The position numbers were made by a program, and so were the translations under genes. Shown here in pieces: positions 39,706-45,730 of a stretch of 45,730 bases of DNA. Position 1 is the stretch's first letter. Each line of letters opens with the position of its first letter. This DNA comes from Nitrospirota bacterium. GTDB lineage: Bacteria > Nitrospirota > Nitrospiria > Nitrospirales > NS-4. Below the pieces are notes generated by a model. The model saw nothing but the letters and a program-made list of their open reading frames with translations. It did no database searches and was not told the DNA's origin. The stretch covers positions 1-45,730 of the forward strand of contig SCTG01000183.1 of assembly GCA_004298335.1 (NCBI GenBank). Direction: 5' to 3'.

Positions 39706-40785
39706 ATGGCACCGGCCACCCAGCCCCCGCCCGATCCCGCTCTCGTCGCCGCCACGGTCAAGACGAAGCTGCCGTTCCGCGTGGACCTGTCGAAGATGGC
39801 GCCGCTCGCGGGCGACGCCTCCAACCGGCGCTACTTCCGGGTGGAACTGGCGGGCGGCCCGCCCCATACGCTCGTGCTCATGCAGCTGGCCTCGCCCGAG
39901 GCGTTCAAGCAATCGGAGGAGGCCGTCAGCGGCGCCGCGGCCGCCGTCATGGAGCTGCCGTTCGTCAACATCCTGGCTCATCTCGCCAAGGCCGACGTGG
40001 CGGTGCCGGCGCTCTACCACTACGACAAGCCGGCCGGGCTGCTGTACCTGGAAGACCTGGGCGACGTGACGCTGGCCCAGGCCTGCGGCGACTCCGCGAG
40101 CCCGGAGACGGCGGAGCTCTACCGGCGGGCCGTGGACGCGCTCGTCCGGCTCCACCTGAAGGCGAGCTTTCCCGCCGACCCGTCGTGCCTGGCGTTCGGC
40201 CGCGCCTTCGACGGGCCGCTCCTGATGTGGGAGTTCGACCACTTCATCGAATACGGCATCGAAAAACGCGCCGGGACGGTGCTCTCGGAGAACGACCGCC
40301 GGGCCCTCCGCGCCGAGATGCGCAAGATTGCCGAGCTGCTGGCCGACCAGCCGCGCGTCTTCACCCACCGCGACTACCACAGCCGCAACCTCATGGTGCA
40401 GGACGAACGCCTCCGGGTCATCGATTTTCAGGACGCCCTGATGGGCCCCGCTTCGTACGACCTGGCGTCCCTGCTGCGCGACTCCTATCTCGCGCTCGAG
40501 GAAGACCTGGTCGACGAGCTGGTCATCCGCTACCTGGAGGGACGGGCCAAGGCCGGCGCGCCGCTCGACCGCCTGACGTTCATGCGCATCTTCGACCTGA
40601 CCAGCATCCAGCGGAATCTCAAGGCCGCCGGGCGTTTCGTGTACATCCTTCTTGAGAAGAGCAACGACCGGTACATCCAATACGTCCCGCGGACGCTGGG
40701 CTACGTGAAGCGCAATCTTGAAAAATACCAGTCGCTGCGTCCCTTGCGCGCCGCCCTCGCGCGCCACGTGCCGGAACTGCAATGA
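39706..40785 (+). CDS. amgK: Aminosugar anomeric kinase AmgK-like
   Basis: A 359-residue APH-fold kinase. It has PLAGDASNRRYFRVEL (nucleotide loop), LLYLEDLGDVTLAQA, the catalytic THRDYHSRNLMVQ loop and the DFG-like IDFQDALMGPASYDL. In Pseudomonas the homologue phosphorylates MurNAc/GlcNAc at C1, and the next gene product makes UDP-MurNAc, a peptidoglycan recycling bypass. The overlap with the nucleotidyltransferase gene (ATGA) supports this pairing. ATG 39706 begins just after the preceding gene; there is no Shine-Dalgarno. Confidence 0.82.
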   Translation: MAPATQPPPDPALVAATVKTKLPFRVDLSKMAPLAGDASNRRYFRVELAGGPPHTLVLMQLASPEAFKQSEEAVSGAAAAVMELPFVNILAHLAKADVAVPALYHYDKPAGLLYLEDLGDVTLAQACGDSASPETAELYRRAVDALVRLHLKASFPADPSCLAFGRAFDGPLLMWEFDHFIEYGIEKRAGTVLSENDRRALRAEMRKIAELLADQPRVFTHRDYHSRNLMVQDERLRVIDFQDALMGPASYDLASLLRDSYLALEEDLVDELVIRYLEGRAKAGAPLDRLTFMRIFDLTSIQRNLKAAGRFVYILLEKSNDRYIQYVPRTLGYVKRNLEKYQSLRPLRAALARHVPELQ

Positions 40786-41510
40786 AGGCGATGCTCCTGG
40801 CGGCGGGGCTCGGCACGCGCCTGCGGCCACTGACCGAGACGACGCCGAAGCCCTTGCTGCCGATCGCCGGCCGCCCGATCCTCGCCTGGAATCTCCTGCT
40901 CCTCAAACGCCACGGGATCACCGATGTCATCGTCAATCTCCACCACCTGGGCGAGCAGATCGTGCAGGCGATCGGCGACGGGTCGCGCCTGGGCATGCGC
41001 GTGGCGTACTCGCACGAGCCCGAGCTCCAGGGGACGGGCGGCGGCATCAGGCAGGCCGGGCCCTTTCTCAAGGACGGACCGTTCCTGGTGCTGAACGGCG
41101 ATACCCTCTCCGCCTGCGATCTGACCGGCCTGGTCGCCGCGCACCGGACAGGCGGGGCGCCGGCCACCCTGGCCCTTCGGGAGGATCCCGCGGCCGCCGC
41201 GTGGGGGCCCGTCACGGTGGACGCGGACTCACGGATTCTCCAGATCAACGGCGTGCCGCCGCTCGCGCCCCCCGCCAGGCCGCTGCCCGCGCCCTGCATG
41301 TTCGCCGGCATTCACGTGCTCGAACCGGAGGTCCTCGACGCCATCCCGCCGGGACCCGGCTCGATCATCGACGTCTATCACGCGCTGCTCGGGAAAGATC
41401 GGATGCTGCGGGGCTGGCGGCTGAACGGCTACTGGTCGGACATCGGAACGCGGGAGCGGTACGAACAGGCGGAACGGGATGCCGCGGAGGGGCGCTTCGC
41501 TATCCCTTGA
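40782..41510 (+). CDS. murU: Sugar-1-phosphate nucleotidyltransferase, MurU-like
   Basis: A 242-residue enzyme with the nucleotidyltransferase signature MLLAAGLGTRLRPLTE and KPLLPIAGRPI, then GTGGGIRQA, LVLNGDTLSACDL and the C-terminal YWSDIGTRERYEQ. In association with an AmgK-like kinase it is most likely the MurNAc-1-phosphate uridylyltransferase MurU; mannose-1-phosphate guanylyltransferase is the alternative. Its last 11 bases overlap the end of the convergent gene. Confidence 0.85.
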   Translation: MKAMLLAAGLGTRLRPLTETTPKPLLPIAGRPILAWNLLLLKRHGITDVIVNLHHLGEQIVQAIGDGSRLGMRVAYSHEPELQGTGGGIRQAGPFLKDGPFLVLNGDTLSACDLTGLVAAHRTGGAPATLALREDPAAAAWGPVTVDADSRILQINGVPPLAPPARPLPAPCMFAGIHVLEPEVLDAIPPGPGSIIDVYHALLGKDRMLRGWRLNGYWSDIGTRERYEQAERDAAEGRFAIP

Positions 41511-42267
41511 CCTTGGCGGCCAGGAGATTCTTGCGGGTGTTCAGCGCGGCGCGCTGGGCTTCGGTCGGCGCGTCGGGACCTTTTTTCTTTTCGCCATAGT
41601 CCTGCAGGCATTGCTCCACAAGGGCGAGCGACTCGGACGCTTTCCCCGCCTTCTCCAGCAATTCGCTCAACCGAAGGTACGTCGGCACCATGAGGGCCAG
41701 ATCGCGGTCCTCCTCGGCGTGACTCAAGATGTAGCGATAGTGCTCGATGGCGGTTTCCACCTGGCCGCCCTCGGCGCGCAGGGCGTTGAGCATCCGGAGC
41801 GAGATCCGGTCGGCGGAGGCGCCGGCGCGCGCGTCCACGGACTTTTCAATGAGGGCCTTGAGTTCCGCGTCGGACAATCGGGCCTTGCCACCGCTTTTCT
41901 TCGCCAGCGCCAGCGCGCTCAACGCCTGGGCCCACCCGCCATAGAGACCCACCATGACACACCGGCACCCGCCCGGGTTCGTGCAGGGCTTGTCCTGGGG
42001 AGCGAACTTCTTGGAGGTGACGAGGCCGGGGAGGAACACGGAGTTGGTCGTTTCCTTGCAAGCCAGGCAGGCCTGCGTATCGCCGGGAGTCGCTCGGAGA
42101 AAGAACCGGACGCCGGACCGTTCCCAGAAGTCCTTGGCCTGGATGCGGCCGGCCTTGACCTGCATGTCATGGAACTTCCAGATGAGCGTGAGGCCCAGAA
42201 TGGCGAGCATGTAGGGATACGTCTCGGGGAGCTCGACCCTGTTCAGCCAGTTCAGCAGCTCATCCAT
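41500..42267 (-). CDS. Membrane-anchored Cys-rich protein with helical repeats
   Basis: A 255-residue protein I do not recognise. Residues about 18-32 are a membrane helix (YMLAILGLTLIWKFH). Then comes a Cys-containing part with CLACKETTNS and KPCTNPGGCRCVMVGLYGG, resembling a metal or Fe-S binding site. The C-terminal half has TPR-like helices (AIEHYRYILSHAEED, LRLSELLEKAGKASESLALV). The ATG at 42267 is preferred over the GTG one codon before. It may be an envelope assembly or redox scaffold. It is next to copA on the same strand, with a 68-nt gap. Confidence 0.75.
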   Translation of the reverse strand: MDELLNWLNRVELPETYPYMLAILGLTLIWKFHDMQVKAGRIQAKDFWERSGVRFFLRATPGDTQACLACKETTNSVFLPGLVTSKKFAPQDKPCTNPGGCRCVMVGLYGGWAQALSALALAKKSGGKARLSDAELKALIEKSVDARAGASADRISLRMLNALRAEGGQVETAIEHYRYILSHAEEDRDLALMVPTYLRLSELLEKAGKASESLALVEQCLQDYGEKKKGPDAPTEAQRAALNTRKNLLAAKVKG

Positions 42268-42335
42268 CACGTGTCCCCGGAGTGATTGCCGCAGGTTCTA
42301 CCACGAGCCCGGGAAAAAAGGAAGAGAAAAGATAC

Positions 42336-44810
42336 CTAGGCAGGAGGGGTGAAGAAGCGCAGGCGGAGAGCGTTGCTGACGACGCTGACGGAGGAGGCCC
42401 CCATCGCGCCCGCCGCGAGGATCGGGTTGAGCCAGCCAAGCGCCGCGGCCGGAATCAGGACGATGTTATAGACGAACGCCCAGAAGAGATTCTGCCGGAT
42501 GTTGCGCATGGTGGCCCGGCTCAGCGTGATGGCGGTGACCACGCCGCGCAGGTCGCCGCCCACCAGCGTGATGCCCGCCGCCTCCAGGGCCACGTCGGCG
42601 CCCGCGCCGATCGCGATGCCGACGTCGGCCTGGGCTAAGGCCGGCGCGTCATTGATCCCGTCGCCGACCATGGCGACCTTCTTCCCTTCTCCCTGCAGGC
42701 GCTTCACCTCGCGCGCCTTCGCGTCGGGCAGCACCTCGGCCAGCACCCGCTCGATGCCGACCTCCCCGGCCACGGCCGCGGCCGTGCGCGGGTTGTCGCC
42801 GGTGAGCATGATGACCTCGAGGCCCAGCCCCTTGAGGGCCGCCACCGCTTCGCGGGCATGCTCTTTCACCTGATCGGCCACGGCCACGACCCCGACGACG
42901 GCCTGGCCAACCGCCACGAACATCGGCGTCAGGCCGCCTTCCGCCAGACGCGCGGCCTCGGCCTCCAGGCCGGCCACCGGCAGGCCGTCCGTTTCCATCA
43001 GCCGGAGATTGCCCACGCGCACCGGCTCGCCCTGCACCGTGGCCCGGATGCCGTGGCCCGGCACGGCGGCGAAGTCCTTCGGGGTTGCCAGCGCAATCTT
43101 CTCGCCCCGCGCCGCCGCGACGATCGCCTCCCCGATCGGATGCTCCGATCCCTGCTCGGCGGACGCGGCATACAGAAGAATCTTCTCGCGCGACCAGCCT
43201 TCCCGATGCACGACGATCTCCTTGACCGCCGGCTCGCCCTTCGTGAGGGTCCCGGTCTTGTCGAGCACGACGGCCGTCAGCGCCCGCGCCTGCTCCAGGG
43301 CCGCGCCGCCCCGGATCAGGATCCCACGCTCCGCCCCGCGGCCGATCCCCACCATTATAGAGGTGGGCGTGGCCAGCCCCAGCGCGCAGGGACAGGCGAT
43401 GATCAGCACCGCGACGAAATTCAGCAGCGCGGGCGTGAAAGCCGGCGCCGGACCGAACGCGAACCAGAGCCCGAACGTCAGCAGGGCGGCGCCGATGACG
43501 ATCGGCACGAAGACCGACGCGACCTGGTCCACCAGCCGGGCGATCGGCGGCTTGGACCCCTGCGCCTCCTCGACCAGCTGCACGATGCGGGCCAGCGCGG
43601 TGTCGGCGCCGACCTGCGTCGCCTTGAAACGGAAACTGCCGGTCTTGTTCAGCGTGGCGCCGATGACCTTGTCGCCGGGCCCCTTGTCCACCGGCATGGA
43701 CTCGCCGGTCAGCATGGACTCGTCCAGCGAGGAATTGCCCTCGAGGATCACGCCGTCCACCGGAACCTTCTCGCCGGGACGGACGACCACCACGTCGCCG
43801 GCCCGCACCTCCTCGATCGGAATGTCCAGCTCGCGGCCGTCGCGGATCACGCGCGCCTGCTTGGCCTGAAGGCCGATCAGCCGGGTGAGGGCTTCGGACG
43901 TCCGTCCCTTCGCCCGGGCTTCGAGGAGGCGCCCCAGGAGGATGAGGGTAACGATGGCCGCGGACGAGTCGAAATAGGCCTGTGGCGTGGCCCCTGCGGC
44001 GGTGAAAAATCCCGGCGCGAGGGTCGCCGCCACGCTGTAGCCGTAGGCCGCGGTCGTGCCGACCGCGATGAGCGTGTTCATGTCGGTGGTTCCGTGACGG
44101 GCCACTGCCCACGCGCCTCTATAGAATTGCCACCCGGCCCAGAACTGAATGGGCGTGGTGAGCAGGAGCTGTAGCCAGAAGGACGCCGATTGCGAAAGCG
44201 GCAGGCGGAGATGCTCCGACATGCTCAGGACCATCACCGGGACCGTCAGCGAGGCGGCAAACCAGAATCGCAGCCGTAATTCTCGATAAGCGGCTTGCTT
44301 GCGGGCTTCTTTCGCTGCCGGTGTCTCCGCTTCGCGGGCAGCCGGCATGACCGGGGTGTAGCCGAGGCCGCGGATGGTTTCTTCAAACGCAGCGGGCCCC
44401 ACGACCCCGGATTGGTACTCGACCGTGGCCTTCTCCGTCGCCAGGTTCACCGAGGCACGGACAACGCCTGGAACTTCGCTGAGGCCATGTTCGATCTTGG
44501 CGACACAGGACGCGCAGGACATGCCTTCGATCGGAATCGTGAGAGTTGTGGGCTTGCCTGATGATGCAGCCTTAGCGGGGGCCGTGGCGGGCTTTGCCCG
44601 GGAAGGCATCATCGTGACCATCTGCATGGACGGCGGCGCCATGGGGGATCCCATGCCTCTGGGCCCGCCCTTCAGGACCGCGGCCGGGTCCTTCTCGAAG
44701 GTCCGCTTGCAGCCCGGCGCGCAAAAATAGTACGTGGTGCCGTTGTGCACCGCCGTCGCCGGTGCCGTCTGCTCGTCCACGGTCATCCCGCAGACCGGAT
44801 CGATTGCCAT
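42336..44810 (-). CDS. copA: Copper-exporting P-type ATPase with N-terminal YHS domain
   Basis: An 824-residue P1B-type ATPase that pumps Cu+ (or Ag+) out of the cytoplasm. Residues 1-46 form a YHS metal-binding domain ([26 protein letters not shown]); an HMA domain follows with GMSCASC. The membrane and ATPase parts carry [11 protein letters not shown] (CPC transport site), LTGESMP, the phosphorylated Asp in [18 protein letters not shown] (HP motif) and [15 protein letters not shown]. Eight membrane helices are expected. The YHS motif uses the first residues, so ATG 44810 is fixed, and it lies 8 nt from a -10 box. Confidence 0.95.
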   Translation of the reverse strand: MAIDPVCGMTVDEQTAPATAVHNGTTYYFCAPGCKRTFEKDPAAVLKGGPRGMGSPMAPPSMQMVTMMPSRAKPATAPAKAASSGKPTTLTIPIEGMSCASCVAKIEHGLSEVPGVVRASVNLATEKATVEYQSGVVGPAAFEETIRGLGYTPVMPAAREAETPAAKEARKQAAYRELRLRFWFAASLTVPVMVLSMSEHLRLPLSQSASFWLQLLLTTPIQFWAGWQFYRGAWAVARHGTTDMNTLIAVGTTAAYGYSVAATLAPGFFTAAGATPQAYFDSSAAIVTLILLGRLLEARAKGRTSEALTRLIGLQAKQARVIRDGRELDIPIEEVRAGDVVVVRPGEKVPVDGVILEGNSSLDESMLTGESMPVDKGPGDKVIGATLNKTGSFRFKATQVGADTALARIVQLVEEAQGSKPPIARLVDQVASVFVPIVIGAALLTFGLWFAFGPAPAFTPALLNFVAVLIIACPCALGLATPTSIMVGIGRGAERGILIRGGAALEQARALTAVVLDKTGTLTKGEPAVKEIVVHREGWSREKILLYAASAEQGSEHPIGEAIVAAARGEKIALATPKDFAAVPGHGIRATVQGEPVRVGNLRLMETDGLPVAGLEAEAARLAEGGLTPMFVAVGQAVVGVVAVADQVKEHAREAVAALKGLGLEVIMLTGDNPRTAAAVAGEVGIERVLAEVLPDAKAREVKRLQGEGKKVAMVGDGINDAPALAQADVGIAIGAGADVALEAAGITLVGGDLRGVVTAITLSRATMRNIRQNLFWAFVYNIVLIPAAALGWLNPILAAGAMGASSVSVVSNALRLRFFTPPA

Positions 44811-44818
44811 ACCGAAAG

Positions 44819-44846
44819 ACTATAGGTCGGAAGAGGGGAGGGTCAA
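44819..44846 (-). promoter_or_regulatory. copA promoter (leaderless geometry)
   Basis: TTGACC (44841-44846), 16-nt spacer, TATAGT (44819-44824); eight bases to the ATG. The spacer is shorter than the 19 nt of CueR-type promoters, so MerR-family control is unlikely. Confidence 0.6.
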
Positions 44847-44868
44847 GGGCAGGTCGAATTCTTCACCG

Positions 44869-45730
44869 TTATCGAGCTGCTTCAGGAGTTCTGCAACTGG
44901 TTTTCAAATTGGCTGAAAATAATTTTGATTCCTCTAGCTCCCTGACTAACACAGAGGCAGCAGCGAATAAATCCGCCCGCCCTTCATTATCAATCCATAA
45001 GGCGGTTGGGATACGGGTTACACGCCTCTCAAAGGAGGGATCATCGTCGGATTTTCGACTTAGGAGATGTCTCAGGGCCAAGTGCACGACATGACAGGAA
45101 CATGGTTTCAAACCTGAGATGACAGCGTGGCCTAAAAGCTCATCATCGCTAATCCCTTGCGCGCGCAAGAACGCCATCCTATCCCGCTCTGAGATGATCT
45201 CCATAGCGTCCATAGCGTTGGCAATACGTTTACCGAACGCTCCCGTCAATCCACCATGCGGCGATAAACCTGCATAGTCACCTTCGAAATGGGGATTTGC
45301 AGAAGCATCGACAACGATAATCACGCATCCTTTTGGAAACAGAACGTCCAACGATGTCCCGCGTGACGCCCTAGTGAGGAACTCCAGGATTGATTGCACG
45401 CCAAAATTGTCAAAGGCTCCGCCGTCATAAAGGAGGAGAACGCGTGCCGGCTCAGTTCCGTGTCTCTTAAGCATCACACTTTCAAAGGCGCCAGGAAAAG
45501 AAGCCGATGTTCTAGCAGCGCTCGCAATCTCGAACGAGGCCAACGACGAGCGGAGTTCGCGAAAAGCCGAATCAGTAAAAACGAAGCGTAAATGGCTTCC
45601 GAAGGAAGTAGCGTTGAGGAGTAATTTGGGATGTCTGGGCAGATCTTGAAATGTCGCATGATGAAAAAGATGCGCATTTAAGACATCGTCCATAATATCG
45701 GATAGAGTAAAATCAGTGAATGCCAACTTT
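44869..45730 (-). CDS. Patatin-like phospholipase, C-terminal part (truncated by window edge)
   Basis: At least 285 residues of a patatin-like lipid acyl hydrolase. Motifs present are IASAARTSASFPGAFESV and the catalytic Asp in LLLYDGGAFDNFG; VIIVVDASANP follows. The nucleophile Ser (GxSxG) and the oxyanion loop lie beyond the right edge. The frame stays open to the edge, so no start is given. Base composition is visibly lower in GC than all neighbours (near 50% or below against well over 60%), which suggests recent horizontal acquisition. It is in the same direction as copA but copA has its own promoter. Confidence 0.8.
   Translation of the reverse strand, partial: KLAFTDFTLSDIMDDVLNAHLFHHATFQDLPRHPKLLLNATSFGSHLRFVFTDSAFRELRSSLASFEIASAARTSASFPGAFESVMLKRHGTEPARVLLLYDGGAFDNFGVQSILEFLTRASRGTSLDVLFPKGCVIIVVDASANPHFEGDYAGLSPHGGLTGAFGKRIANAMDAMEIISERDRMAFLRAQGISDDELLGHAVISGLKPCSCHVVHLALRHLLSRKSDDDPSFERRVTRIPTALWIDNEGRADLFAAASVLVRELEESKLFSANLKTSCRTPEAAR

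Noticed and set aside
44819-44846. CueR/MerR-type copper-sensing promoter at copA
   Set aside because: The spacer is 16 nt instead of 19-20 nt and no dyad lies in it.

Overview
This is a GC-rich bacterial chromosomal contig, densely packed, with 48 protein genes called, no rRNA or tRNA, no CRISPR and no insertion sequence that I can see. The first 14 bases match the 3' end of the standard Illumina adapter, so the left edge is a sequencing-contig end, not a biological one. The gene set (Alvin-type 2[4Fe-4S] ferredoxin, B12-dependent ribonucleotide reductase, two GH57 glucan enzymes beside galT, DsrE/TusA sulfur-relay proteins, TtuA/TtuB tRNA thiolation, large HEAT-repeat proteins) fits a Gram-negative deep-branching lineage such as Nitrospirota. 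That placement is an inference from gene content, not a proof.

Layout, left to right. 1-4.15 kb (minus): DUF192 protein, chagasin-like inhibitor, D-amino-acid-transaminase-like enzyme, then rimP-nusA-infB with a hairpin plus T8 just before rimP. 4.2-6.6 kb: ferredoxin, CBS-domain protein and UDP-glucose dehydrogenase. 6.6-11.8 kb (minus): five consecutive HEAT-repeat genes with their own candidate promoter just after polA. 11.8-20.6 kb: polA (proofreading site degenerate), a small exported protein, two DsrE-like proteins, nth, rpsU, tusA, and nrdJ flanked by two GIY-YIG-like proteins with DnaA boxes upstream. 20.8-25.4 kb: an exported Lon-type (S16) protease domain, a CPA2 antiporter, and an operon of two tiny proteins, trmI and an SDR enzyme.

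25.5-29.2 kb (plus) is the most unusual stretch: a Methyltransf_2-type protein lacking the usual catalytic His, an ATP-grasp ligase, a 109-residue basic/hydrophobic small protein with its own TATAAT promoter, and a PLP group IV decarboxylase, closely coupled. I recognise no described pathway with this composition; it may make a modified peptide or an amino-acid-derived metabolite. It sits between trmI and ttuB-ttuA, whose products both modify the tRNA T-loop.

30.4-45.7 kb: galT with two GH57 enzymes (alpha-glucan metabolism), a FecR protein convergent with a CHASE2 adenylate cyclase, a pterin dehydratase, an AmgK-MurU-like cell-wall sugar salvage pair, a membrane-anchored Cys-rich protein, a CopA copper ATPase, and at the right edge a truncated patatin-like lipase in clearly lower-GC DNA, suggesting transfer.

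Two window-wide patterns stand out. Several genes have good -35/-10 boxes with the -10 box only 8-9 nt before the start codon and no Shine-Dalgarno, which points to leaderless mRNAs. And six convergent gene pairs have stop codons touching or overlapping, leaving no room for intergenic terminators.
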